A stretch of DNA of 44,586 nt from an uncultured Clostridia bacterium (GTDB lineage: Bacteria; Bacillota; Clostridia; Christensenellales; Borkfalkiaceae), in the NCBI GenBank assembly GCA_947588985.1, contig CANQBG010000010.1:1-44586 (forward strand). Direction: 5' to 3'. Under the pieces are notes generated by a model, which was given only the letters and a program-made list of their open reading frames with translations, was not told where the DNA came from and ran no database searches. Shown piece by piece: positions 15,472 to 22,979 of this stretch. The first letter of the stretch is position 1, and every line of letters begins with the position of its first letter. A program made the position numbers and the translations under genes.

Positions 15472-16230
15472 TCAGAACAAACCCATAATGAGGGCATTGA
15501 ACGCGGGCAAATAGAAGAACAGAACGACGCCGGTGGCCCACAGGAGCAGGGAGATCACACTGATGACGATCGCGGCGACGGACAGTTTGCGGCAAGCCTT
15601 CATGGAGACGGCGCCGAGGATGATGGCGATCAGCGAGAAGATGACGGGCACGAAGAGCCCGATGATGGCGAGCACGAGCGCCGCTACGCCGTAGTTGGGC
15701 GCGGGCGTGGTGTATTCCGTGCGCATACGGGCGCCGTTGCGGGCCTTTACCTTACGCTTGGCGTTGTTGAAGTAGGCCTCCTCATCCGTCTCGACCGCTT
15801 CCTTCTCGGCCTCCGTGCCGTCCGCAAGAGCGTCCTGCACGTTGACGGGCTGGCCGAGCGCGGGATAGAAGATCCCCTGATAGCTCATGCTTCCGCCGTT
15901 CATGAAGGGATAGCCGCCCATGCCGAAGCCGCCCATGGGGTTCATTCTGCCATAGGGATCGTAGCAAGACATGGCGTCGTAGAAGGCCGCCTTGCGCATG
16001 CGTTCCTCCGCATTGTAACGGGAAAGCGATTCCATACCGCAATAGGGGCAGAAGTTCTCGTCCGTGTAGATATACTCCCCGCAGGTACGGCAGACTTTAT
16101 AGATGGGTTCGCCGCAGACGGAGCAATAATTCTCGTCCGAGAGCAACTTACCATGACAATAGACGCATTCTTTCGGCTGTTTCAGAACGTGATTCTTCGA
16201 AATCCGGCCGGTGCGGCTTGTTTGATACAT
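15472..16230 (-). CDS. zinc-ribbon protein with two C-terminal membrane helices (DUF4190-like)
   Basis: 252 aa. Two zinc ribbons lie at the N-terminus (CVYCHGKL...CSVCGEPI and CRTCGEYI...CPYCGMES, residues 22-65). A Gly/Met/Tyr-rich linker (95-125) follows, then an acidic and a basic stretch, then the GVAALVLAIIGLFVPVI and AAIVISVISLLLW helices. The membrane part resembles DUF4190. Positively charged residues (KRKVKARNGARMR) just before the first helix place the zinc ribbons in the cytoplasm. It has its own promoter (16275-16303). It pairs with the downstream soluble zinc-ribbon protein. Function unknown. Confidence 0.75.
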   Translation of the reverse strand: MYQTSRTGRISKNHVLKQPKECVYCHGKLLSDENYCSVCGEPIYKVCRTCGEYIYTDENFCPYCGMESLSRYNAEERMRKAAFYDAMSCYDPYGRMNPMGGFGMGGYPFMNGGSMSYQGIFYPALGQPVNVQDALADGTEAEKEAVETDEEAYFNNAKRKVKARNGARMRTEYTTPAPNYGVAALVLAIIGLFVPVIFSLIAIILGAVSMKACRKLSVAAIVISVISLLLWATGVVLFFYLPAFNALIMGLF

Positions 16231-16274
16231 GAGGATCCCTCCTTGCGATGACAGAGATTTGTTTATACACTAAT

Positions 16275-16303
16275 AGAATACACCTTTCTACGGCCGTTGT
16301 CAA
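16275..16303 (-). promoter_or_regulatory. sigma-A promoter of the zinc-ribbon/DUF4190-like gene
   Basis: On the minus strand the -35 TTGACA (16298-16303) and -10 TATTCT (16275-16280) are 17 bp apart. Confidence 0.75.
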
Positions 16304-16386
16304 CCCATTTTGCGAAATTTTTTGCGGAATTTGCACGCTTTTCGGGCGAAAACGCGCGGTCCCCTTCTTCGGCTCGCCGGACAAAG

Positions 16387-16413
16387 AGGGGCGCGCGCTT
16401 TGGCGCGCGCCCC
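16387..16413. other. GC-rich hairpin between genes
   Basis: An 11-bp stem GGGGCGCGCGC / GCGCGCGCCCC with a 4-5-nt loop lies in the 234-bp gene-free stretch between the promoter at 16303 and the SSB terminator. It has no T-run and may block transcription or protect RNA ends; no role is shown. Confidence 0.6.
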
Positions 16414-16439
16414 GAAATTTCCGCTCCGCAACAGCTTTC

Positions 16440-16485
16440 CGATGGGTCCTTCTCGGACATGGTATGCCCGTTTTCGCCCTGAACC
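16440..16485 (-). repeat. MSE element copy
   Basis: The minus strand reads AAAACGGGCATACCATGTCC then GAGAAGGACCCATCGG; core 16455-16461. It shares 22 identical bases with the ldhA copy. Confidence 0.8.
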
Positions 16486-16536
16486 CTTCTCGCCGCACTG
16501 CTTGGAGGGGCGGACGGGAAGGGGAAAAATACAAAA

Positions 16537-16562
16537 GAGCAACGGCCCTCGGTCCGTTGCTC
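16537..16562 (-). terminator. terminator after the SSB gene
   Basis: A 9-bp stem GAGCAACGG / CCGTTGCTC with an 8-nt loop is followed on the minus strand by TTTTGTATTTTT. Confidence 0.8.
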
Positions 16563-16601
16563 CATGCCTTCCCCGGGCGGGGAAATGAAATTTTTGCTGC
16601 G

Positions 16602-17288
16602 TTACTGCGCGGGCGGGACCTCCTGCGGGAGCGCATAGAGATCGAAACTCTCGTCCACATCGAAATTCTCCCCTTCGTCGAAGGCGGCGAGTTTGGAGAT
16701 GGAGACTTCATACGCCGTCATGGTGACGGTCTCCGTCTCCGAGAGGCGCTTCTGGTATTCGCGGCTCTGGATCCTGCCCGAGAGGGCCACCCTATCGCCC
16801 ACCTTGAGATTCTGGACGAAGCGGGCGTTGCGGCCCCACGCGATGCAGGGGATGTAGTCCGACTTATTGTAGGCGCGGTTGACGGCGAGAAGAAGATCGG
16901 CTATCTCGCGGTTGAAGGGGGTGGTGCGGTAGACGGGCGGCTTGCAGATGTAGCCCGAGAGCACGATGCCGTTGGGATTGCGGCCCTCCGGATCCACGAG
17001 TTCGCGCACAAAGACGGTGAGCATGAGCCGGCTCCTTCCCCCCTCGAGCTTATTGTAGCTGCGGAACTGCCCCACCGCGGAGAGCATGCTCCCCACCTTC
17101 AGATCGCTCCCCTTGATGAGGCGCTCGGAGACGGTGACGGGGAGAATGTCCGCCTGCCCCGAGAGGCGCATGACCTTGACATAGAACTCATAGAATCCTT
17201 CGCCATAGACTTCGTGGGAGAAGGTCGCCTCGGTGACGATCTCGCCCATAATGTAGACCTTGTTGTTCTTTTCCGTGTTGTGATCCAT
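16602..17288 (-). CDS. single-stranded DNA-binding protein, two-OB-fold Clostridia type
   Basis: 228 aa. Two OB-fold-like halves are visible: MGEIVTEATFSHEVYGEGFY to VRELVD and SGYICKPPVYRTTPFNREIADL to GRIQSREYQK. The phrases YIPCIAWGRNARF and GRIQSREY are typical of SSB domains, and the whole layout matches the long SSB-like proteins I recall from Lachnospiraceae-type Clostridia. It should bind ssDNA in the cytoplasm. GGAGG lies 5 nt before the ATG. The C-terminus (ALPQEVPPAQ) lacks the acidic DDDIPF-like tip of canonical SSB, so this may be an auxiliary SSB, with a classical one elsewhere. Confidence 0.8.
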   Translation of the reverse strand: MDHNTEKNNKVYIMGEIVTEATFSHEVYGEGFYEFYVKVMRLSGQADILPVTVSERLIKGSDLKVGSMLSAVGQFRSYNKLEGGRSRLMLTVFVRELVDPEGRNPNGIVLSGYICKPPVYRTTPFNREIADLLLAVNRAYNKSDYIPCIAWGRNARFVQNLKVGDRVALSGRIQSREYQKRLSETETVTMTAYEVSISKLAAFDEGENFDVDESFDLYALPQEVPPAQ

Positions 17289-17325
17289 GGGATCCTCCGT
17301 GTTTTTGATTCGGCGGTATTTCGCG

Positions 17326-18096
17326 CTATGCCGACCCCTTCGGGATCTGTTTCCCCGTGACGTCGATCTCGTAATTCTCGCGGTAAATGAGTTCCCCGAT
17401 GGGGACGAATGTAAACCCGTTTGCGCGCAGTGCGTCGATGACAAGCGGCAGGGCCTCCGCCGTATGCAGGCCGTTGTTGTGCATGAGAATGATGCTCCCG
17501 CTCACCGTCCGCTTGACGATCCGCGCGGTGATGTCCGAGGCCGAGAGGTTCTTCCAGTCGAGGGAATCGACGTCCCACTGGATGGGGTAGAGCCCGACGG
17601 CGTTGGCGGTATCGATGAGGAGGTCGTCGTAGTCCCCGTAGGGCGGGCGGAAGAGCTCCACGGGGCTCCCCGTCACCTTGGTGATCGCCTCCGAGGAAGA
17701 GGCGAGCTCGCTTCGGATCTCCTGCTCCGAGAGGCGGGACATATACGAATGCGTCGCGCTGTGCGTGCCGAGTTCGTGCCCCGCTTCCACGATCTTCTTG
17801 GCGTACTCCGGGTATTTCTCCACCCAGAACTGCACGGCGAAGAAGGTGACGTGCACCTTCTCGGCGGCGAGCGTCTGAAGGAGGGAATCGGTGGAATCCA
17901 CCCCCCACGCGCAGTCGAAGGAGAGGGCTACCTTGTTGTCGTCGCGGGAGACCGAATAGATGGGAAGCGCGCGCTTTCCGCTCCAATAGACCTCCTCCGC
18001 CCCCGCCGCGTTGGCGGTAAGCATCCCGGCGCCGAGGAAGAGGGCGAGCGCACCCGCGAGATACAGCGGCCTCATTTTTACCGTGATGAACTTCAT
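17326..18096 (-). CDS. secreted polysaccharide deacetylase (NodB domain)
   Basis: 256 aa. A signal peptide or anchor lies at residues 8-32 (LYLAGALALFLGAGMLTANA). The NodB domain has motif 1 SFDCAWG (about 59-65, in place of TFDDGP), motif 2 HSATHSYM with the two metal His, motif 3 RPPYGDYD, and motif 5 ILMHNN. It should remove acetyl groups from peptidoglycan or another cell-surface glycan, and it resembles the FDxAWG subgroup of PdaB/YlxY-type proteins linked to sporulation. The second Asp of the usual DD pair is Cys here. AGGTG lies before the ATG. It lies upstream of the SSB gene, 37 bp away. Confidence 0.85.
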   Translation of the reverse strand: MKFITVKMRPLYLAGALALFLGAGMLTANAAGAEEVYWSGKRALPIYSVSRDDNKVALSFDCAWGVDSTDSLLQTLAAEKVHVTFFAVQFWVEKYPEYAKKIVEAGHELGTHSATHSYMSRLSEQEIRSELASSSEAITKVTGSPVELFRPPYGDYDDLLIDTANAVGLYPIQWDVDSLDWKNLSASDITARIVKRTVSGSIILMHNNGLHTAEALPLVIDALRANGFTFVPIGELIYRENYEIDVTGKQIPKGSA

Positions 18097-18243
18097 CTCA
18101 CACCTGCATGATAAGATATTTTCGGGCGCGACGCATGGGTTTTTGCGTCGATTTTCGGCGTTTTTGCCCGAATTTCAAGCCGATACAAGATTATTGTATG
18201 GCACGGCCGCGCCACATATGCAGGGTCGCTCTGAAATTTGACC

Positions 18244-19047
18244 TTAGTTTTGGGCCCTTCCCTTCTCGCCCTTCTTGCGCCCGCGGGAGGGTTTGGGCGG
18301 GACGCCGTAGGGATTCTTTTCCGTGACGCTCGTGAAGGTGAGCGCGCAGACTTCGGCGGCGCCCGCCTTCTTCAATACGGCGGCGAGCTCGGAGACCGTG
18401 GAGCCCGTGGTGAAGGTGTCGTCCACGATGAGGACGCGCTTCCCGCGCACCGCCTTGCGCTCGCGCACATGGAAGCAGCCCGCGAGATTTTCCCGCCGCT
18501 CCGTGCGGCCGAGGAATTTCTGCGGGGCCGTCTCCCGCTGCTTTACGACGGGGGAGAGGAATTCCTTTTGCGCAAGTTCCGCAAGCCGCGCGGCATACAG
18601 CTCGGATTGGTTATAACCGCGTTTCTTCAAGGCTTTCTCGGACATGGGTACCCCGACGATCGCCTGTGTGTTTGAAAATTCCTGTTCGAAGAGGGGGAGG
18701 GAGAGCTCCGCGAGGGTGCGGAAAAGATACTTCTCGCCGCGCTTGAACCGCACGACGAGGCGGGCCGCTTCCCCCTCGTGTTCAAAGACGGAGCGCGCCC
18801 GTTCCACATCGGGGCGGCGCTGTTTGCAAGAGATGCACACGCCCTCCTCGCGCACCTTTCTGCCGCAGATGGGGCAGATGACGCCGTCGTTCCACGGGAG
18901 CGTGCCACGGCACGCCGTACAGACGCGCTCGCCCGCAAAGACCTCCCTCCCGCACACGTCGCAGGTGAAGTTGTGGGCGTCGTCGTATTGCTTTTTCCGC
19001 GCGCGGAGCGCCGCGAGGAACCCCTTGAGGCGGCCCTGCAGCGTCAT
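18244..19047 (-). CDS. comF: ComF-family phosphoribosyltransferase-like protein
   Basis: 267 aa. The N-terminal half carries zinc-binding Cys pairs (CDVCGREV, CTACRG, CPICGRKV, CISCKQ; residues 29-74). The C-terminal half is a type I phosphoribosyltransferase fold with the PRPP motif VLIVDDTFTTGST near 205-217 and the ComF signature VGVPMSEKALKKRGYNQ. In competent bacteria ComFC helps handle incoming single-stranded DNA. A basic tail (KPSRGRKKGEKGR) ends the protein. The ATG overlaps the stop of the upstream XRE gene by 4 bp (ATGA), so the two form an operon. The MSE-like core at 18640 fits the normal ComF sequence. Confidence 0.9.
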   Translation of the reverse strand: MTLQGRLKGFLAALRARKKQYDDAHNFTCDVCGREVFAGERVCTACRGTLPWNDGVICPICGRKVREEGVCISCKQRRPDVERARSVFEHEGEAARLVVRFKRGEKYLFRTLAELSLPLFEQEFSNTQAIVGVPMSEKALKKRGYNQSELYAARLAELAQKEFLSPVVKQRETAPQKFLGRTERRENLAGCFHVRERKAVRGKRVLIVDDTFTTGSTVSELAAVLKKAGAAEVCALTFTSVTEKNPYGVPPKPSRGRKKGEKGRAQN

Positions 19048-19265
19048 CGGAACTGCCTCGCGCCCGTCTCGTCCTCGAGCCCGAGCAGATAGTCCGCCGA
19101 GACCTCAAAGATGCGGCAGAGCGCGATGAGCGTGTGCGTGCCGATGTCCAAAAGCTCCCGCTCATATTTGCTCACCGTGATCTGCGCCACGCGCAACTTT
19201 TCCGCCAATGCCGCCTGCGTCATGCCCCGCTCGGTGCGGAGCTCGCGAATTCTTGTTCCGTACAT
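19044..19265 (-). CDS. XRE-family transcriptional regulator upstream of comF
   Basis: 73 aa, a single Cro/C1-type helix-turn-helix: IRELRTERGMTQAALAEKL, VSKYERELLD, then LIALCRIFEVSADYLLGL. It is a likely DNA-binding repressor. The ATG lies 8 nt after a -10 box (TATATT, 19274-19279) with no ribosome site, so a leaderless mRNA is likely. Three TTTGGAATA-like repeats (19269, 19283, 19313) lie around the promoter and may be its operators. It overlaps comF by 4 bp and probably regulates its own operon. Confidence 0.85.
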   Translation of the reverse strand: MYGTRIRELRTERGMTQAALAEKLRVAQITVSKYERELLDIGTHTLIALCRIFEVSADYLLGLEDETGARQFR

Positions 19266-19322
19266 AGTTTCAGAATATACCTTTTTGGAATATTTTTTAC
19301 AAATTAAACTATTTTGGAATAA
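19266..19322 (-). promoter_or_regulatory. promoter and repeated operator-like sites of the XRE-comF operon
   Basis: On the minus strand the -35 TTGTAA (19297-19302) and -10 TATATT (19274-19279) are 17 bp apart. On the plus strand TTTTGGAATA recurs at 19283-19292 and 19313-19322, with a weaker TTCAGAATA at 19269-19277. Confidence 0.65.
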
Positions 19323-19386
19323 TTCCCCATTCCCTGCGGCCTGCACCGGGGGGCGGCCGCCGCCCTTGGGATCTTTCGCAATATAC

Positions 19387-19410
19387 AAAAAACGGCCGAA
19401 GCCGTTTTTT
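19387..19410 (-). terminator. bidirectional terminator
   Basis: The 10-bp stem AAAAAACGGC / GCCGTTTTTT with loop CGAA ends the acidic zinc-ribbon gene on the minus strand and could act in both directions. Confidence 0.85.
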
Positions 19411-19425
19411 GGGTGGTTTTGGAAG

Positions 19426-19926
19426 TTAGAAATCGTCGTCGTCGGCCTTGTCGCCTTCGTCATCGTCGTCATCGTCGTCGCCCGCGAGGGTGTAGATCTC
19501 GTCGCCCGTGACGTATTCGAGGTCCTCCTCTTCGGTGTCCTCAAACTCCTCTTCTGGCTCTTCCTCTTCGTCCTCGTCCTCGAACTCTTCCCCGAACTTC
19601 TCTCCGAGTTCGCCCATCTCGCCGGAGAGATCGTCGGTATCGTCGTCGAGGTATTCGCGCCACTCGTCGTCCTCTTCGGGATCGGGCTCCTCCTCTTCGT
19701 ACTCCGCCTTCTTCTTGCACTCGTCGCACATCTTCTCGCCGGGGCGCATCATGTTTTCGCCGCAGATGGGGCAGATCTCCGTGGGAAGGTCGTCCTCGGC
19801 CTCCTCGATCTCCTCGAGCCCCGTCGGGATCCCCTTCATCTCCTTGAGGCAGACGTCGCAATATTCCTGCTTTTCCGCATCGATGTAGTTGAGTTCGCAG
19901 CGCGGACATTTCATGTAATGAACCAT
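19426..19926 (-). CDS. zinc-ribbon protein with a long acidic tail
   Basis: 166 aa. The N-terminus has two zinc-binding pairs (CPRCELNY...CDVCLKEM and CPICGENM...CDECKKKA; residues 7-74). The remaining ~90 residues are almost all Asp and Glu with an Asp7 run near the end. GGAGG lies 5 nt before the ATG at 19926, and a promoter (TTTACA-17-TATAAT) is upstream. The acidic tail may mimic nucleic acid or bind basic proteins; that is inference. No family function is known to me. Confidence 0.75.
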   Translation of the reverse strand: MVHYMKCPRCELNYIDAEKQEYCDVCLKEMKGIPTGLEEIEEAEDDLPTEICPICGENMMRPGEKMCDECKKKAEYEEEEPDPEEDDEWREYLDDDTDDLSGEMGELGEKFGEEFEDEDEEEEPEEEFEDTEEEDLEYVTGDEIYTLAGDDDDDDDEGDKADDDDF

Positions 19927-19958
19927 ACGTTCCTCCGTAACGCCCATCGGGCTAATAA

Positions 19959-19987
19959 ATTATATTAGGAATTATTTTTTTTGTAAA
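19959..19987 (-). promoter_or_regulatory. sigma-A promoter of the acidic zinc-ribbon gene
   Basis: The -35 TTTACA (19982-19987) and -10 TATAAT (19959-19964) are 17 bp apart on the minus strand. Confidence 0.75.
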
Positions 19988-20050
19988 CTGTTTTTTATGC
20001 GTTTCCGGAAAAAATTTCGGATTTTGCGGAAATTTTTTTTGCCGCATGAA

Positions 20051-20076
20051 AAAAGAGCCTTTTGCGGCTCTTTTTC
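20051..20076 (-). terminator. terminator after the large lipoprotein gene
   Basis: The 9-bp stem AAAAGAGCC / GGCTCTTTT with a 6-nt loop lies 4 bp after the stop; the minus strand continues with TTTTTT. Confidence 0.85.
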
Positions 20077-20079
20077 CGG

Positions 20080-22530
20080 TTATTCTTGGGGTGCGTCGGC
20101 GGGAGCTTCTGCAGCTTCGGGCACCTCCGCATTTTCTGCGGGAACTTCCTCCGCAGGCTCTTCCGAAAGCTCTTCCGAAAGCTCTTCCGCGGGCTCTTCC
20201 GCGGCTTCCTCTTGGGGCGCCTCGGGCTCCGCGGCCTCTTGGGCCTCTTGGGGAGCCTCGGGCTCGGTGGGTTCCTCGGCATAGACGTCGATGTTGCGGT
20301 CGTCCTTCGTGATGACCTTCGGCTTCTCCTGCTTGGGTCCTTCCTGCTTGCCGCGCTTCTTGATCAGCACATACGCGCCGCATGCGCCTGCCGCGACGAC
20401 GACGGCGATCGCGATACCGATGAGCAGCCATGCCCACCACGCGAGGCCCTCCTCTTCGACTGCGGGCGGCGTGTAATACTTGAGCCCCGAAGTTTTCCAA
20501 TACTCCGCGAAGCTCTCCTCATCGCTCTCTGACCACTTGCCGAGGCGGGTGCGGAAATCGTCGTAGGTGAGGCGGACGCCCGCGGCGTTTTTATAGTCGT
20601 CCGCGCCGAATACCGTCTTGCCCTGCAACTCGAACTTCTCGCCCGCGACATAGGCCGCGAAGGCGTCCTGCTCCTCCTGCGTGTAGAGGTAGGAGTGCTT
20701 CTGCCCATAGGTGAGTTCGGCTTCGTCTACATTGGCCTTCACTTGCTCGCTCTTGCCCGTGTAGAAGTAATATTTGAAGGCCCCCGAGAGATCGGAATCG
20801 CCAAACACATCGTCGAGCTTGGCATAGAGCCCCTTGGCCTTATCCGACGCGTTGACGACGGCGTCGTAGCTCTCGTTGAACGCCTTGAGCTCGGTGTTGT
20901 TCATCAACTTGCCGTCTTTCTTGAGATCGACGACGCTCACATAGCTATACGCCGTGCCGCCGAAGGTCTCCGCATCGACATAGAATACCATGCCGTCGAG
21001 GATCTCATAGTTGTACCACCCGCTCGTGTGAGAGATGTTGAGGACCTTCTGCGGATGATAGGCCGTGTTCTCGTGCGTCACGCCGCCCTCCACATAGGGG
21101 AGATCGCGGTAGTCGATGTCCTCGCCGCTGAACACGGCGCGCTCGACGGTGAGCCCCGCAGACCCCGTCTGCGTGTAGTAGGCGTAGCTGTAATCCGCCT
21201 CTTCGTCGATATCGATGATGGTGGCGGAGCCGATGTCGTAGGCTACCTGCACCTCGTGGCCGGCCTCGAACTCCCCGTTCGCGCTCACGTCCACGCGATA
21301 CATGCTTGAGCTCGAGACGTAGAGATAGTGGTGGCCCGTCCCGTTGAGATAGAAGAAGGCGGAATCGGTGGCTTTGCTCGCGGCGTCGATGGAGTTGGCG
21401 AGCTTGACGAGCTTGCCGCCGTCCGTCTCGTTGCCCGTGAGGGAATCCCAGCCCGCGGCGTCCACTTCGGCTTCGGGAAGGAAGTAGAGGTCGCCGCCCT
21501 TGCCGTTGGTCTCGGAGAGGGTGAAGTAGAGCCCGCCCTTGCCGCCCTCGTAGGACTTATAGGAGCGGAGGTCATAGGTGAACCCGATGGGCGACTTGGC
21601 GGCGTCTGCGTCTTTATTTTGGTTGAAATCGCCCACCTTGTCGTTTTTGCCGCGGCCGTCGAGCACGAGCTCCCCGAGGTTGATATAGGGGACGACGCCC
21701 GCATTGTTCTCTTCGAGCCAATCGGTATCCCAATAGTCGTCTGCGCCGTAGGGGTAGCCTGCGGGGACTTCGGTGGCGTCTACGCGGACCCTGTAGATCT
21801 GCTCATAGAGCATGGTCTGCGCGCCGTCGCTATCGGCGTTTTCGGTGACGCCCATACGGTAATAGATGTAGGGATTGGATTTATCCGCGCTGTCGAGCGT
21901 GTATTCCTTCACGTTCTTGGCGAGCATGGTGTCCTTCTTCGTCTCGGTGTTGACGGAGTGGAGCACGAAGTTGCTCGAACCGTCTACATAGAAGAGATAG
22001 ACGGTGCCCTCCACCTCCATATAGCGGTAGACCGTGGTATTGGAGGAGGTGCGGAAGATATCCTTCACATCCGAGCCGTCGAGCTTGGCGCTCTTGAAGT
22101 CGAGGTAGCCGTTTTCCACCACGCCCGAGGTGTTGCGGACGTTGGTCGGCGTCGCATAGTAGATCCTGTCGCCATAGACGAAGAGACCGGCCGTGTAGTC
22201 GCCCGCCGCCATGAGGGAGGGAACGACGACTTCCGCGCTGTCGTTTTTGCCGGCGAGCGCGTCGGCCTTCTTCACCCGCATGAGCGCGCCCTTGACGGGG
22301 GAACCATAGGTGTTGTCCGCCGTGTACGCCTCGACGCCGTTGATGAAGTAGTAATACCCGTTGGTATTGTCACCGACGGAGACGACGAACCCGCCGTTGG
22401 AGGCGACGTCTCCCGAGGGGACCCCGGTGGGCGCCTTAAAGGAGCTGCCGCATGCGGCCATGGAGAGCGTCCCCGCCGTAAGCGCGGCCGCCGCCGCTAC
22501 TGCAAGAATGTTTTTGATCATTTTACGCAT
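20080..22530 (-). CDS. large surface lipoprotein with C-terminal membrane helix and acidic tail
   Basis: 816 aa. The lipoprotein signal (ILAVAAAAALTAGTLSMAAC) has the lipid-modified Cys near residue 27. About 680 residues follow with many Tyr-rich short strands (for example YYYFINGVEAY, IYYRMGVTE, HYLYVSSSSMYRVD), suggesting beta-propeller or DUF5050-like repeats; that is weak. Near residue 715 a helix (WWAWLLIGIAIAVVVAAGA) is followed by KKRGK and a ~70-residue Pro/Glu/Ala tail with repeats of EEPAEELSEE. The protein would be held at both ends, with the acidic tail in the cytoplasm. It has its own promoter and terminator. The start at 22530 is chosen because the signal peptide begins there. 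Confidence 0.8.
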   Translation of the reverse strand: MRKMIKNILAVAAAAALTAGTLSMAACGSSFKAPTGVPSGDVASNGGFVVSVGDNTNGYYYFINGVEAYTADNTYGSPVKGALMRVKKADALAGKNDSAEVVVPSLMAAGDYTAGLFVYGDRIYYATPTNVRNTSGVVENGYLDFKSAKLDGSDVKDIFRTSSNTTVYRYMEVEGTVYLFYVDGSSNFVLHSVNTETKKDTMLAKNVKEYTLDSADKSNPYIYYRMGVTENADSDGAQTMLYEQIYRVRVDATEVPAGYPYGADDYWDTDWLEENNAGVVPYINLGELVLDGRGKNDKVGDFNQNKDADAAKSPIGFTYDLRSYKSYEGGKGGLYFTLSETNGKGGDLYFLPEAEVDAAGWDSLTGNETDGGKLVKLANSIDAASKATDSAFFYLNGTGHHYLYVSSSSMYRVDVSANGEFEAGHEVQVAYDIGSATIIDIDEEADYSYAYYTQTGSAGLTVERAVFSGEDIDYRDLPYVEGGVTHENTAYHPQKVLNISHTSGWYNYEILDGMVFYVDAETFGGTAYSYVSVVDLKKDGKLMNNTELKAFNESYDAVVNASDKAKGLYAKLDDVFGDSDLSGAFKYYFYTGKSEQVKANVDEAELTYGQKHSYLYTQEEQDAFAAYVAGEKFELQGKTVFGADDYKNAAGVRLTYDDFRTRLGKWSESDEESFAEYWKTSGLKYYTPPAVEEEGLAWWAWLLIGIAIAVVVAAGACGAYVLIKKRGKQEGPKQEKPKVITKDDRNIDVYAEEPTEPEAPQEAQEAAEPEAPQEEAAEEPAEELSEELSEEPAEEVPAENAEVPEAAEAPADAPQE

Positions 22531-22587
22531 ATTTGTACATTCCTCGATCGTGTTCCGGAAATTTACGGTTCTAACGATACATTCTAC

Positions 22588-22616
22588 ATTATAAACTAAA
22601 TCGAGGCGTTTGGCAA
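22588..22616 (-). promoter_or_regulatory. sigma-A promoter of the lipoprotein gene
   Basis: The -35 TTGCCA (22611-22616) and -10 TATAAT (22588-22593) are 17 bp apart on the minus strand. It is back to back with the promoter at 22635-22663. Confidence 0.75.
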
Positions 22617-22634
22617 TCAAAAACCCCGCACGAG

Positions 22635-22663
22635 TTGCACTTTTCTCGGAAAAAATTTATAAA
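22635..22663 (+). promoter_or_regulatory. sigma-A promoter of the 86-aa protein
   Basis: The -35 TTGCAC (22635-22640) and -10 TATAAA (22658-22663) are 17 bp apart. Confidence 0.65.
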
Positions 22664-22716
22664 AACCGTGTGACGCCGGGGTGAAAGCCTTCCGCACGCC
22701 CCGAAAAGGAGATTTT

Positions 22717-22977
22717 ATGGAAAAATTCGGCATCTTCGAACTGCTCGACGCGCTCTCCGCGCTGACCGCGCCGCAGGAGACGGTCGCAAAAGGCGCGCCC
22801 CGCTCCCCCGACGCCGCCTTCGCCGCTCCCGCCTACGGACAGCCCGCAGACGATCTCCCCAAAGAGGAACTTCCCAAAGAGGAGCTTCCTGCGAAGGATC
22901 TTCCCGCGGGGCAGGGAGACGCCGTGGGCGGCTTCCTCGCCCGCCATGAGGCGGCGAAAAAGCGCGTGAAGAAATAA
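22717..22977 (+). CDS. small hypothetical protein with PKEEL repeats
   Basis: 86 aa. AAGGAG lies before the ATG. The N-terminus (FGIFELLDALSAL) looks like an amphipathic helix. The middle is Ala/Pro-rich and holds a short tandem repeat (DLPKEELPKEELPAKDLP, about residues 46-63). The end is basic (RHEAAKKRVKK). The gene is convergent with the esterase gene, with only 2 bp between the stop codons and no terminator visible. The family is not recognised and the gene could be lineage-specific. Confidence 0.65.
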   Translation: MEKFGIFELLDALSALTAPQETVAKGAPRSPDAAFAAPAYGQPADDLPKEELPKEELPAKDLPAGQGDAVGGFLARHEAAKKRVKK

Positions 22978-22979
22978 TT

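Noticed and set aside
14257-16251. 664-codon plus-strand open frame across several minus-strand genes
   Set aside because: It spans three recognisable minus-strand genes and their intergenic terminators; no coding character.
18630-18655. MSE-like core inside comF (VGVPMSEKALKKRG)
   Set aside because: This is the conserved ComF substrate-loop sequence, so similarity to the element may be coincidence.
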